64,000 nt of DNA from Neckera pumila (lineage: Eukaryota > Streptophyta > Bryopsida > Hypnales > Neckeraceae), in contig OZ018408.1 in assembly GCA_963969595.1 (NCBI GenBank), forward strand, positions 3,345,823 to 3,409,822, written 5' to 3'. The first letter of the stretch is position 1; each line of letters starts with the position of its first letter. Below, piece by piece: positions 48,467 through 61,679 of this stretch. Both the position numbers and the translations under genes were made by a program. The notes below the pieces were generated by a model that did not search any database, was not told the origin of the DNA, and saw only the letters and a list, made by a program, of their open reading frames with translations.

Positions 48467-50629
48467 CTAAACCTCAAGCATCACTTAAACCCTAAAAGGA
48501 GTTGAATACTTGAATATATAGTGTGCATTCTAGGATACAAAGATGTATTTGAAGGTACAAAAAAGTTCTATTGCTTTGATTTTTTGGTGAACTTACAAAC
48601 TTACAATTCATGAATTAAAGTGTCGCATAGAATTTTTTGATATTTTAAGACTTTGATACAAACTTTTGAAAAATATTTATATTCACAAATAGGCATAAAT
48701 GATTCAGTTTCACATATATTGTCACTTTTGTCAAGGTGTGAATTTTGAAAGGAAGTTCCAATTTACTTGTTAATATTAAATTGCATATATACGTTAGTTG
48801 TAGGGGGGGCCATACTTTTTCTTTTGTACTCAGTCATAAATATCAAATAAAATTGTTGTAAATTGTTTATACATAATTGGGTTTGAAATCACCATATTTT
48901 TGGTGCATACAGAGATAATGGTTTGGGCATGTAAGCCAATGTTGATCATGCATGGGAATAGTGACCTTGTAGCACATGGAAGTAGCATTTATTCTTCAAG
49001 TGTGGAATCCCTTGATTTACTCCGTTTGATTTGTATTTCATGCCTTAAAAAATGACACTTCTTCTTTGTAAAACATGATGATAGTGAGTGGATTGAGGGA
49101 TGAAAGTAGTTAGCAGATAACAAAATGTATAATGATTACATGCTATGCCAGTCATCTTTTAGAAGCATTGCAACCTTGATTTATATAAGCAATTATGTCT
49201 TGGTATTTGAATATGTTTCTGTCGAGACTTCTATCTAATCTCACATGCTTCAATGAATTATGCTATTTGATTCAAAACATAAATATATGCCTATGTAATG
49301 AAATGTAAAATATATCTTAGAGCCCCCATTTTTTTCCAAAAGTTGAACAATTTGCATCAATCTATAGTACAACTATTGTATTGTTAGATTAATTTGACAT
49401 TTGGTATAGTCATTTTCCTTGTCAAATATGGATTTCTTTACATTTTGAAGACTCTCTTGGTTCTCTATTTCCTTCACGGGTTAAACTCTAATTGTCCCAC
49501 TATACATATTTTGGATGATGAAACATGCGCCATAGATATGAATATTAATATTTTCATTTATTTATCCCAAAAATTTGAGATTCTTGTGTTAGTTTTCCAA
49601 AATTATTACAATATAATTTTTTTTGAATATATTTGATCAATATTCTAGTCAATGTTCAAAGAGTGCATTTATCTTTCCTTATAAATTTTTTTTTTTTTTT
49701 TTAAAATGTGACCTTCTAAAAACGATTTCAACAAACAAGTCTTATATAAAAAATAAAAAAACCCACTATTTGTTAAAATAAAAGTAAGTTTCAAACTAAT
49801 GGCAAAAAGAAATGTAAAAATTATTATTATTATTCAATTGAAAACTAATTAGAAGGATTTTTGAATCATTTGACTTAAAATATATTAATAAAGATTGGCT
49901 AGTGCAAATGAATGATAGATTTAACTATATGGATATAGTTCATGGATCAAGTTTAGCATGAAAGTCATTATAAATATTATTTGATTGGATGAATGCATAC
50001 TCTTTTGTATAAATAAATAGATTTTTGTTCATTTTTTAATGTTTCATGCATGTCCATGGATATAAATAGCTTTATTACTTTGAAGATAATTTTTTATTAG
50101 ATGAAAGCATACACTTTGGGATGAACAAACAACTATCCATCAATTTCTTCATATTTCATCCATGCCAATAGTTGTAAATAGCTTCATTACTCAAAAAATG
50201 AAGATTGCTTTGTTTCTGCACTATCAAAAATAAACAAAACAAGTAGTTACAGTACAACATGCTTTGCCCGCATACACTATATTATCATAGTAGCTTCAAC
50301 ACTCTCTACTAGATTGTTATTTATTGGGGGAAAATAAGATTCAATGTATGTTAAAATTTTGTATAATTCTTTTCTCCATATATTTAAAAAAAAATTTGAA
50401 ACAACCAAAAATATTTGCCCCTTATCTTCTCAAAATATTTTCAATTAAAGTTGATAATTGTCTATGACAATGGCTATACTAAATAGTGAAATTAGTTGCT
50501 TGAATAATTAAACTGTCTTACCCCCCAAAAGTTACTTTATAAGCCATCAAAGTCAAATATTCCATAGATAATTCTACAAAGATTTCCATTTGTACACATG
50601 GAGTCCTAATTCCAACAACACAATTCAAA
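48467..50629. other. Very AT-rich intergenic DNA
   Basis: No gene, RNA or repeat structure beyond poly-A/T tracts (for example the T-run near 49690) was recognised. Confidence 0.6.
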
Positions 50630-50895
50630 AGTATTGCATTTTTGTACAGTAATAGTAAATATTTCCATCGTGTCAAACGTTGAGAAAAAGTTAGTGTGAG
50701 GCAACCTAATTCACGAATTTAAAAAGTAATGCATTTTTGTACAATAATAGTAAATATTTACATAGTGTCAAATGTCAAGAAATTAATTTGGGACAACCTA
50801 ATTTCAAAAGTAATGCATTTTTCTATAACACCAAGTAAATATATTCATATTGTGTCCAATGTCGAGAAATTAGTGTGAGACAACCTAATTTCACT
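50630..50895. repeat. Irregular tandem repeat, 3 units of 80-100 bp
   Basis: Three units start near 50631, 50725 and 50810. Each runs TAATGCATTTTTGTAYA, then AGTAAATATTTNCAT, then GTGTCAAATGTCGAGAAATT and CAACCTAATT. They are diverged with indels. Non-coding. Confidence 0.75.
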
Positions 50896-51167
50896 ATTTA
50901 GTGTAGCTGTTCTTGCCAGAAGCTCGTCAAGCTTCCTCACATGTAAGGGAGCCGACCCATTGTTGACCATTTAAGCAATGATGCATATATGCAAGGTAGG
51001 GTTCTTCAAGGGAGGAATTTTCCCATGTGTAGAAATTGAATTAAGAAGGTTCCCATAATTTTTCAGATTTTTATTTCTCAAAACATAATTACTATGAATT
51101 TTTTGCTAAAGATTCTATTTGACCTATACTCGTTATATAGACCTCCCTATTTCCGACCAAGGGCTTG

Positions 51168-51216
51168 GTTGCAAATCCACCAAGGTTGGTTGCAAATCCA
51201 CCAAGGGTTGGTTGCA
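51168..51216. repeat. 20-bp tandem repeat, about 2.5 copies
   Basis: GGTTGCAAATCCACCAAGG is repeated, followed by a partial third copy (ggttgcaat). Confidence 0.85.
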
Positions 51217-52031
51217 ATATTGATCATCTTGTAGCCAATCACAATGCGCCACCACTGCATAGGGAACCATGTTGTAATTAATGACCGTTCTTCTCCTGCT
51301 GATCGGAAAGAGAACAGTCTCCAGAGCGGAAATGAGGTGGTGATCGGGAATGGGTCGGCTCCCTTAGCCGTACTAACTTAGCGTCTGTTCATGCCAAGCC
51401 TCTTCTCCTCTCTTTCTCCTCCGGTCCAAAAAGACCGTCCTGGATCCCCGAGCACTGATTGACTTTGGCTAATAAGTAACCTCTCTTTAGCCCCGCCCAC
51501 TCCGGTGAGAACAGACCATTACAAAGAAACTCAGCACTTTGATCTGGTAGCGTGGAAATGGAGCGACTCCAGGAAGCAATTGCTGCGGATTTCAGTCTGC
51601 AAATTATGCAGGACTTTGGAGGAGAACTGAAGACGCAGAACAAAAGGCGGATTCATTTGGAGACAATAATAATTGGCAGCGAAGTGAGAACCGCCTTGCT
51701 TTCCAACACTGAGGAGCATAAGCATAAGCAGCTCAGTAACCGCTTCATTAACTCAGGTGGGGCACAAGAATCAAGATTTAACGCCCAAATCTGTTGAATT
51801 GGGGGCATAACGGACATCAACTGAAGGCTTGTGCCCTGGTAGAAAGGAGGTCTCGAAACATTATTTACCAATGAACAAAATGTTAAAGTGAACAAAATGG
51901 TCTTATAGGGCTCCTCAACGAAACCCAATTCTTAATTTAACTAATAAGTCTTGGCCAAGTATCTAGCAAAGTACAATATCTTCCTAGCATGGTTTTGTAT
52001 TAGCATAGCATCCTAACACAAAACCAAGTTT
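51217..52031. other. GC-richer block with one small open frame
   Basis: Base composition between 51290 and 51830 stands out. The plus-strand frame from ATG 51558 to 51797 (79 codons, MERLQEAIAADFSLQIMQD) has a helical, protein-like start but no recognised motif, and overlaps comparable frames on the other strand. It could be a gene remnant. I do not call a product. Confidence 0.25.
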
Positions 52032-52241
52032 TAGACATGGCTAACTTTGAAATGAATTATCTTTCAAATCACAACTAATTTTTTCTTCCAACGTCCATAG
52101 TTAATAATGTGTTATATGTCGCATGTGGCAACAGACTTTTGTATATCTACTTTTGGACTTTGTCCATTGATGCCTTATGGTATAGTTGCATATTTGAATG
52201 AAAAAGTTTCAAATCCATACTCGGTTTTGTTAGTCACTGTA
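52032..52241 (+). repeat. Dispersed repeat R1, copy 1
   Basis: The sequence from TAGACATGGCTAACTTTGAA to GTTTTGTTAGTCACTGTA recurs at 58471-58667 in the same orientation with about 80% similarity by eye, including cttttggactttgtccattg. Non-coding. Confidence 0.75.
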
Positions 52242-54467
52242 TTTGGTCTTTCACCGAAGATAAATGAAATAAAAAGCGCTGTGTGTCTTGCAAGCTCTCA
52301 AGTGAAAAATGATCGTGGCAACTGAACCCGCCTGAGGATCCGGACCCAAGTGAAATGTCTTTGGGGGGACTTAAATGTCCTTTCTGCCATTTCAATACAA
52401 CAAAAAATTAAAAGTTAGGAAAGTGGTGCTCTACTTGCACATTTTATGAAATTTACATTTTTTTAAGGCGATCGTCCAGTAACCTTTGACCAAATTCAAC
52501 GGCACCCATGAGCACGACTGTCAGCAGTTTTCAATCGAGTACTGTACAATCTAAGGATTCCATCTAGATTTCTATGTCCCCAGCGACGCCACTTCTAGCT
52601 CGCGTCCCTCACTTGTCTAGCTAAATTTCAGCAACCAGGTAATTTCCATACCTGACCCCAAAGTATCCGTATTCTCCTTAGAAATCCTCATTCTGTATAG
52701 TTATTTAATCAATGGTTTAATGAGGATTGCAGCCCTAAGAACCCTATCAACTATTCAAACAAGTCGACCCAGGAACTAAAACCACGACTCTTCCACTTCA
52801 AATGGTGTTCCCATAAACACTAGAATAATCCAGGAACGATGTTTTTGGAAACAATTGCAGCTCTCACGACAACCAAGCTTACTGTGCTGTTTGGAAAACT
52901 CAAAGATAGACCGGTACTACTCAAAAGCTGCCACTTCTCGATCTCTACCGAGATAGAACGCGGAAATAAAACGTTCTAGAACGAACACCAATGTCAGTAA
53001 CCACGCAAGTGCCATGAACTTAGTTGTAAACAAGTCGTGGTTCAACTAAGGTTGATGCAAAAGACAGGGAAAAGTTTCAATATGATTGACCCGGGGAAGA
53101 GGAATCAACTGTAAAAGCGAGGTTTCATGGAGACCAGGAACAAATTATCGGCGTGGAGGTGCAGACACTGCTCTTTCCATTGACAATATGTGGTCAGGTA
53201 CAGTATGCTTATTTTTTCGCCTGCAATTTTGGTCAGGGTAGCAGGCCATGGAACACCAAGTTGGAGAGCTAGCTGCTTCTCATCGATCAACGTCTTTTGG
53301 GAGAAACTAAAGTAATGCAAGAGCCAGCCAGGACGCTCACTGCCCGACAGGATAGTTGAGTGTGCAGGACGGAGACGACGGCGTCTGGCAGTGCATTCCA
53401 CCAGGATTTGCAATCTAAGTTAAGAAAAGAAACTGAATTTTTACGTTTCTGCACAGGACACACTCACATAATTGGCATGAACTTGCCTAAGTTCGCCTAG
53501 GGTAGTACTAGTAGTAGGTCCAAGCTACCCTGGATTTGTCGCCTTCCTCGGGCTTGCTGCCGGCGAATGACCCAAGAGCGGCACCAGCCAGGCTCAACCC
53601 AAAAGGAAACAAAAGTGAGAGGAAGAAGCCCCAAACAAGGCGCTGCGCTCGGAACGCCACACGTGGCCCGTGGCCTGCTGCAGCCTCGGTCCTGCTGGTG
53701 CCGGTTTGTGAACTTGCCGGAGGTGATATCACGCCATAGCTCAACTACTCCACTGCAGGCTGGGAGTGTCAGTTTAATTAGCTCCGGCAATTGATGAAGA
53801 AGCCTGCACTGAGAACATACAGAGGTTCAATTGTACAGGGCTTTTGCTTACGAGTATCGTTGGACGTGGGATATATTGATGTGACAAGGGGAGGCTGCTA
53901 GAGGTGGCACCAGGGTTTTGCTCATTGACGAAGCGAAAGGTTAAGAAATATTGAATTTTATTAGATTTTCTGTCAATATCGGAAGCCAGTATTGAGTTTG
54001 TGAGAGTTTCAAAGGTTTAAGGACAGTCGTTTTTCGTCATCTAGCTATGGAAAGCTTCTGATGAGTTCAAATTTTCTGTGATTGTTTTGTAGGAGAGGAG
54101 TGTTTTGTACAGAAACGGAGTGGTGGAGAGAGATAAGTACATGTTGGGAGTCGCGGTTTCTATAACCCGGCGATACCTGAACGCGGTCTAAGCTTACCAT
54201 TCGCGAAGATATTTTCATGATAGTGAAGCTTGCTTGTAGAATTATAGTAGGAATGGAAATTTTCGTTGTTCAAAGAGTTGTCTACGCCTGACGGTGCAAG
54301 AGAATTTCATAGCGACTTGCCAACATACAGGAGCTAGATTTGCGGATGCAACAGACACGGAATTGGCTACCGATTATGGATACAATTCTCTGTGAATGAC
54401 GGTTTGATGCGCTTGCGATCGCTCGGCTGATCAGTTGGCAACCTTCTGAGCTCGTGACAGGAGAAGC
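52242..54467. promoter_or_regulatory. Upstream region of the GT92 gene, no separate gene
   Basis: GC content increases toward the gene. Overlapping frames at 53500-53790 on both strands reflect a GC-rich patch and have no motif. A 5' leader probably lies in the last few hundred bases; no TATA box or initiator can be fixed by eye. Confidence 0.4.
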
Positions 54468-56508
54468 ATGAAGGATTTCCGAGAGGCCGTGAAACAGGGG
54501 AGTAGGGAGACCGGGAGAGTGAAAGAGAATTTGTGGTCCAAGGAGCTCGGTTGCCAAGCTGCGGTGAAATTCCGCATGACGAATTGCTCCGATGTGCGGG
54601 TCAACATGGTGTACGTCCTGGTGGTGGCCTGCGGCTTCTTCTTAATCCTCGCGCAGCTGCTCACCCGCAATTTTGAGCTTTGCACTTCGAACTCCCTCAC
54701 CCAGCATCCCGACCTTCTTGTAACCCCTCTTGTGCAGCCTCTGGTGCACGTCAACACCTCCGCCATAGACGCCTCCCACCAAGGACAGCTTCGTGAATTC
54801 AAGCCGCATGGGCTGGCGACGCACTTGTTCATCGAAATGGGAGCGTACCGCGGCAGCTCTCACGAGTTTTCCATCGTGGGCTTGGCGGCGAAGGCCATTC
54901 AATCGTTTCATGAACCTGCGTATCAGTGCGAGTGGCTCTCCAAGGGGACTGGCGCATCCACCAAAGGGAAAGCGTACAAAACTCTTCCCGATTGGAACTA
55001 CGGCAAGCTCTACACGGTGGTCGTAATTACTTGCTCGTTCAAGCAAGATGTCGGAGTTGGGAAAGACGGCGGGGAATTGCTATTGCAAGTCGGCTACGGC
55101 GATCAGTTCAGAGCTCCAGAACGATTCGTGGTGTTGAAGGAGACCCCAGGGGAGTACAATGCGACGAAATTCGAGCCGCCGTACCCGTACGACTACGTCT
55201 ACTGCGGCTCCTCGATTTACGGCGACGTGAGTCCGCAGCGGATGCGCGAGTGGTTGGCGTATCACGCGTTCTTCCTTGGCGAGCGATCGCACTTCATGTT
55301 CCACGACGCGGGCGGGTTTCATCCGGATGTGTGGACGGTGCTGGAGCCGTGGATCAAGGCGGGGAGAGTTTCGGTGCAGAATGTTCGGCAGCAAGAGATG
55401 TATGATGGGTATTACCATAACCAGTTCTTGGTGGTGAACGATTGCTTGTTTCGGTCGAGGTTCATGGCGAAGTGGACGTTCTTCTTCGACGTGGATGAGT
55501 ATCTGCATGTCGCGCACACGAGTTCGCTGAAAGCGGTTATGAATTCGAATCCGAACGTCACGCAAATGACGTTCGAGCAGGTGCCGATGTCCGGGGAGCT
55601 TTGCGTCGCGGATAACAACACTGTTGGCGGACACGCAAGGTAAGCTTGTCACTTGGAATGTTCTTCAATGATTCTGGTGCTATAAATTGGGTTCATTATG
55701 AATCAGAATTTTTACAATATAATCTATTGAATTGGTCAATTTCAAACCATGAGCTCTTGGTTTTTTAGGGGTTAAGTTGGCAGCACCCATCACCTACTTG
55801 AATCCGTTCCTAAAAATACATGAGAAAAGGGATGTAAAAGCAGCGAGAGTGTCAGTAAAGAATCTCCACAAATCGGAACAGAATATTATGTGACAGTTTA
55901 GGGCTCAATTGTATGTGGAAATACGATGATTGAAAAGAGTGTCCCTACTAACAATCCATTTTGGAAATCACACGGAAAACAAACTTTACTCATAAAGTAT
56001 GTTGTTTTCTTCAAAATTTGTGATTTTTAATTCCCTTTCTAAAAGAATAATAGCATCTCCAGCATTCCAACGTATATGCTGAAATGCTTAAAGTATTCTT
56101 ACGTTGTACCGCGTGATGCAAAGGTTTGAAATATTCTTGCAATGGCGCAGAAAATGGGCATTTGAGAAGCTCGTCTACAGGAAAATATTGAAGAGAGGCG
56201 TGCACTCCGACCGAAAATACGTGGTGCAAGCGCGGTACGCAACAGCGACAGGGGTTCACATGTCGATGAACATGCGGAAGGGGAAGAACTGGTATCCCAA
56301 AGGCGACAGGCTCAGGTACTACCACTACCACGGCACAATCAACCAGCGGCAGGAGCTTTGTAGCGAGCTCGTCCAGCCGGAAAACAAGACCGCAGTGCAG
56401 CGCCTCGGGAACCTGCACCACCGACTCGACGAGAATATGGCCGTGGCGGCAAATCTCGTGAAGGCTTATGAGCTTCAAACTGTTGGACCGCTGCCATTCA
56501 TCCTATAG
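54468..56508 (+). CDS. GT92 glycosyltransferase, galactan synthase (GALS)-like
   Basis: Two exons, 54468-55639 and 56151-56508, join in phase (cacgca-ag / a-aaa-tgg) to give 509 aa, similar to Arabidopsis GALS proteins. One N-terminal membrane segment near residues 46-66 (NMVYVLVVACGFFLILAQLL) makes it a type II Golgi protein. The GT92 (DUF23) domain follows, with YTVVVITCSF around 183, YPYDYVYCGSSIYG, MREWLAYHAFFLGERSHFMF and the nucleotide-sugar/metal DxD motif in FFFDVDEYLHV (D341, D343). Exon 2 has KWAFEKLVYRK, DRKYVVQARYATATGVHMS and RYYHYHGTI. The family adds beta-1,4-galactose from UDP-galactose to pectic galactan side chains in the Golgi; the exact acceptor here is inferred. GC is high in exon 1. 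The start ATG was chosen because it precedes the membrane segment with a basic cytosolic tail. No defect seen. Confidence 0.93.
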
Positions 56509-57430
56509 CTAGGGTTTGGAAAACCTTCAAACCAAGTGGCACCATCCAAATTGCAGACAAATGCACGCAGAACTTGTACATGGGAATTCATCCGGGGCCG
56601 TGGTCGCGAATCTATCTAGTTTACACGAGAAGACACAAAGACATCCTACAAGCAGTACACGACACTTACCTGTAGTCAGTATTCGACACAATTTTGGGCC
56701 CCCAGTCGCCCGAAATTTGTTGCTGAAAGGCGAAATTTTGCTCAAAATTCTCTTCCTGACTGCTGGTGGTAGGTTGGAAGGTACCGTGTATATTGAGAGT
56801 GTATACGAGGTTTCACTTCGGCCATATTGTCCAAGAGATGGACTGTGACTTGCTGTGCATCAGATGCGCGCTCCACGCGAGATTTGAATAAGACTTGTAC
56901 AGGTAACGAGTTGAAGCACTATCTTATTGGATTGTTCTGAGCCGGGAGAACCTAAATGGGTTCTCTGGAATTCTCGGAACTTTGTGTTTTTAGTCGGCGT
57001 TGTAACCCTAATTAATGGCGAACTGTTCTGTTGGCATTGAGTGCCCTTGCCTAAAAGGGTCTTTTTTGTACTGTACGTATCACATTGAATAAGACCGGTT
57101 TGCACCATTTGTGCTGAGGATTCTCTCGATCTGTGTCGGTGGGTGAGTGATGGGAATGCGGCCCTTTTGATTTGCATATGCTTTTAGTTACTTGTCTGTG
57201 CACTTTGTTGTGCGGCAGTTGATGCATTGAGAGTTGAAATAGGCTCTGGTAATTTTGAGTAAACTGAAGAGCCAGAGCCTGGTTGCTGCATACGCAATCA
57301 AGAGACTGAGTAGAGAGGGAAACTTTGGTTGTGACGAAGCTTATAGCTCATAACATTCAGTAGCAATTGATGAAGCAAGCTGCCTCCCCTACAACTGGAA
57401 GGTGTGGAATATTCCACACCCATAAGTACA
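56509..57430. other. 3' flank of the GT92 gene
   Basis: A 110-codon frame (56516-56848) has no start context or motif and most likely lies in the 3' UTR. No separate gene is supported. Confidence 0.5.
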
Positions 57431-57592
57431 CTGAATAGAGGTATTAAGGGGACCCATACTAATTAATCGACATCCCACACTGTATAAATATCTACCGTGG
57501 GGTGTACATCTTGTCTCAAATATGTACAATTTCTAAAGAAAGGTCCCTTTAATTATTTGGTCCCCTTAATACCCCTATTCAGCTATAGAGCC
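57431..57592. mobile_element. MITE with CTGAATAG termini
   Basis: The left end CTGAATAGAGGTATTAAGGG (then GACC) and the right end (complement CTGAATAGGGGTATTAAGGG, then GACC) differ at a single base over 24 bp. 162 bp with a TA-rich, non-coding interior. TA occurs two bases outside the left end and one base outside the right end, so a TA target is possible but not exact. Confidence 0.8.
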
Positions 57593-58470
57593 ATGTGTTG
57601 AAAATTGTCAGAATATAAGGAGGTACCAATATGATTGCTCAGTCAGACAGCGGAAAAGAAAGAAACAACTGGCTACCTCAACAATGTGCAATTACTACTT
57701 CAAGGCATGTGCTCATTGGTTCTAAGTAAGATATAGGATTTCCGTCATAACACTATCAACGTTCAATTTAGTTCTCAAGCTGTAAATCAATGAAGGGGCC
57801 AATCAAATGTTATCTGATCATGATGATTGGCTGGCTGAGTAGAAATCAGGTGTTGAAAATTATCCTGGTACTCAAGCTTATTAATTATGTCAAGATGCAA
57901 TTCATCTATGAGATCTGAAGAGAGGAATTTTCATTGTCAATATCATCAAAAAATTGCCAAATTGATGAACGTCAATGTAATTTTTGGCAGTTTTCAATTT
58001 TTTGACGATATTGATATTAATAATTTAATTTTTTGGGGATTTGTTGGATCTATTGCGTGCATCATGAACTCTAGTCTTTGGACAAAGAAATTGAATTTAA
58101 AAACGCATTATCTAACTATGAAATATAAATTGAATGCAATGTCCAATTCAACAAATATTTCAAATGCAAGGGCATTAAGCAGTAACAATGGTCCATATTG
58201 CAACCTATACACTCTCAACAATGGCTAATGCCATCTATGCTCTCAATTCCCCCAAAAAATTCAAACATTGTGAGAACCAACATCATTTGCATGTTCATCA
58301 AACTGTTGATATTTTAAATTCTATAAATGTCAATTTCCTTCAATTTTTGCATACAACAATCTGAAATGATGTATACCAACATGCCAAGGCACAAAAAGAT
58401 TTTTCAGAGTTCTAAGAAAAATTTGACAAAAATAAAGTAATTTCAAATCATGTTGAACAAAACTGAGTAC
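57593..58470. other. Intergenic, no gene supported
   Basis: A 113-codon plus-strand frame (57887-58228) is asparagine/isoleucine-rich, as expected for open AT-rich DNA, and lacks a motif. Confidence 0.5.
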
Positions 58471-58667
58471 TAGATATGGCTAACTTTGAAATGGATTTTC
58501 TTTCAAACCACAGCTAATTTTTTCTTCAAACTTCCATGGTAACGTTTAGTATGTCGCATACTTCAACTTTCATATATACACTTTTGGACTTTGTCCATTG
58601 ATGCTTATGGTATGGTTGTTTGAATGAAAACGTTTTGTAAGAGTACTCAGTTTTGTTTGCCACTGTA
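58471..58667 (+). repeat. Dispersed repeat R1, copy 2
   Basis: Same orientation as 52032-52241, with small indels. It runs from TAGATATGGCTAACTTTGAA to TTTTGTTTGCCACTGTA. The two copies flank the GT92 gene. Confidence 0.75.
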
Positions 58668-60480
58668 ATCTTTCTAAGATTCTTGTTTGTCACCTTTCAT
58701 GGTATAGATACCAAAACTCCTTGTTCTAAATATTCTATAACTTAAAGAATGCAAATAGAATCTCCTTTCAATTTTGAATACAATCCAACAAAAATATACA
58801 ATGTAATAATAGAAACCATATTTAATCGTATACTTGGAAAGTTTTTAGGTGTAAGATAACTGCACCTCATTGTGACTCCTTTCTAAAACCGACACCCACA
58901 AATTCTTGCCAAAAATTTATTGCCTCTATTCATGAGAGACCAAGATTACTTTAGATACATCTAATTCTAGCACTTTGAAAATTTATAGTTTATTTACACG
59001 TTATCTAAAAAAAGCGTGAAAGAGAATATAGAATGTTTTTTTCTTACTTCTGACAAGATTCAACAAAAAAATTGACAAAGCAATAATATGAACAATGCTC
59101 AATTGCCTATTTGGATGCAACTAGGTTTAATAATCTTATTAGACATTCACATTTTGAACAAAAGTACATAAGATGACATAAGACCATGAAAGATTTTACA
59201 TTCTTTCTGTTTCTAAATTAGACCTATGTTTCCTTTGTGTTTTACAAAGGAAATACAAATCTTTTTCAAAAACTTATTGCTTATATAAAGTATCATTTAT
59301 TGCTATATAAAGTGGTTTGATTTTTAATATAAGTGGTTGAGATTCGTAGATATACCACTAGATAGTTGAGATATCAAAATGGTTTGAACTCTTACTTAAA
59401 TATACCACAAAACTAGACTTCAAGGGGAATATAACACAACAAATTTTATTGAAACAAACATTGGATGAAGGAGATACAAGCATTTGTAGTTGCAACCTTC
59501 AAATGCCGTTTGGTGAACTCAAATTGAACCTGAGAAATTTGATTGGCTTCCAAAACATTAGTACATCTTGGACTGATTGAAAATTTTTACCTCACAAACT
59601 AGAAGAGAGAGCACAAATTTTCTAATAAATTTTATTGAATTTGGACATCAAATACAAAAGCTGCAATACTTTGATTGGACTTGAAACAATGTGAGGACAC
59701 TTTTGGTCCCCTAAGATGTTTAGGGATTAATCCCTAAGTGCCCAAAGAGTAGTACCAAGTCACAACTATCATGTGCATGACTTCCTCAAGTATTTTGATA
59801 TTCACTTTAAAAATTACTTTGTTAAAAGGATGCTTCAAGGAAAGCTTACCTAACCTCGGGTACTCATCAGAGGGTTTACACAGGAACATTCTTTTTTTTG
59901 GTTTTCTAGTGCCAGATTGTACCAGAAAAAAAAATTTGGCTAAAAAATGGCAAAAAAATGCCTCAAAAACTTGAATGAAATCGCCAAGAAAACTTCAAAT
60001 TTAATAAAATCTTGGATGAAAGTGCCAGATTGTAAATGAAAACCAAAATTATAGACATGTGATATGTGCTAATGTGACATTCTACCCATTATGTGAATGA
60101 ATCTTGGAATCTGGAGCACCACTATAACATTTTATATTGCCACTTTGGTACCTCTTTAGAAATGAAAAAAAAGCCCTGCATGGGAGCTTTTCATTCCCGA
60201 ATAAAGGCTTTCAAGTCAACTGAAGTTGTGAACCCACGGAACGCGCCTTCAGCTCCGACTCATTCAATGCCCAATTTCGCACTTTCTCGAAGCAGGGCGC
60301 TGCGAGCTTTGGAGCTTCTCGATCGCAATGTACACTGTCCTTTGTTTCTGTGACGACATTCCTCACTGGCAATGAATCAACTGGAATTCTTTTGAAGCTC
60401 TAGCATCTGTTAATCTGCTCGAGTAGTATAGTACCGATCTCTTGGAGTCCTCGAGACTTGGAACTGCTTACTTAGATCAG
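58668..60480. other. Intergenic, no gene seen
   Basis: AT-rich to about 60170 and then more balanced in base composition toward the kinase leader. No supported coding sequence. Confidence 0.5.
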
Positions 60481-61679
60481 GAGTAGGTTTTTTCTTCTCT
60501 GGCCCCTCCAGTGTAATGGAGCAATGGATAGTGAAGCGCTCGCTGGATGAATGCTCGGGCCTTTCGATCTGTATGTTCTGTCACTTCAGACATTAGTCTA
60601 TTGGTTTCTGGTTTTGGTATTTAGTTAGCAAGTTCATTTCTTTAGATTAGTTTATTTAGTTAGCTATATCTTTAATACCTGTTGTTCAATTCAAGGGGAT
60701 CATGCACTTTCGTTAGAATCGTGTTTGATTCAGCTGATGTGTTTGTGCAGGAGATGTTGTTTGCGCTTGCCAAACCCTAATCGGAGACTGCATTTCGTTC
60801 CGGCGTTAAGAGAATCAAGCAGCTGCCCTCTGAAGTGGAGATCAACTATAATTGGTGAGGCTTACTTTGCTGAATCGTAGGTGACTGGGGCATAGGGCTT
60901 CATGCAGTGGCCATTATTACTAGCTTTGTCAAGGTTATCAAGTAACATTCCATGCAGAATCTTTACTTATTCAGATAAAATTTGCAGGGGAATTTTTGTT
61001 TTTGTTTTTGTTTTGTTTTGATTGCTGGATTAATAGATAAAACAACTCCTTGGAGCGCCATAGCAGGCAGGAGCACGGCGAACGTTGCTCGGAGTTGTGG
61101 TTTAGGTTAGATTTCACGACACAGCCTGAGATTTATGGACTAGGAATGGCAGTTGAGGGCATTGTTATCAAAGTAATGCAGTGCGAACCGAACCGTTGGG
61201 TAGCACCGTAATTACTAACTTGCTAATAATTTACAACCAAATCCTGATCATCCCAAATTCATTTTTGGTGCTTAGATTGCGAAACCTAACTGTGGGATCT
61301 AGAAGACCAGGGCGTATTTGTCCTGCAATCTAAATTTCAACCCATTGATTCTAAGTATCCTAAGAGATCATAACAAGACCATAACAATCGAAATTTTTAG
61401 ACTTCAAAATTTAGCATTGCACTTCGACCTAATGGCCAAGTTTGTTCACTTGAATTTCATTAGATGTATGCCTTCTACATCAGATTTTGTAGTGGGTTGC
61501 AATTGCGATCAAGAAGGGCTAGCATTCTGAGACACCAGCTTCCATTGCATTATAAAGCAGTAGGAAACACCAGGTAAAACTTTGATCGTTGCCTTTGTTT
61601 TACAGGTGACCCGGCTTTTCATCCATTTTTGAAATAGGAATTTTCGTTTCAGGTCTCCACGATTGTGTAGAGTCTGGTG
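60481..61679 (+). other. Probable 5' leader of the kinase gene, with introns
   Basis: Splice-like pairs suggest untranslated exons: a donor near 60571 (GATCT/GTATGT), an exon 60751-60854 between TTTGTGCAG and GTGAGG, and an acceptor TTTCGTTTCAG ending at 61652. An in-frame TAG lies nine codons or fewer upstream of the start codon, so the leader is not coding in the kinase frame. Leader introns of this size are common in plants, but the exon limits are inferred without transcript evidence. Confidence 0.4.

Noticed and set aside
54926..55405. 159-codon arginine-rich frame on the plus strand
   Set aside because: A shifted-frame shadow of GT92 exon 1.
55080..55652. 190-codon open frame on the minus strand
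   Set aside because: It is antisense to GT92 exon 1; the high GC of that exon keeps the opposite frame open. No motif is present.
55764..55775. TTTAGGGGTTAA in the GT92 intron, identical to the TTAA element terminus
   Set aside because: Adjacent bases do not match the element interior on either side, so it is probably chance, or at most an unprovable remnant.
56516..56848. 110-codon frame after the GT92 stop codon
   Set aside because: Lies in the expected 3' UTR and has no motif or start context.
57887..58228. 113-codon frame rich in N, I and S
   Set aside because: Composition is that of open AT-rich DNA; no motif.
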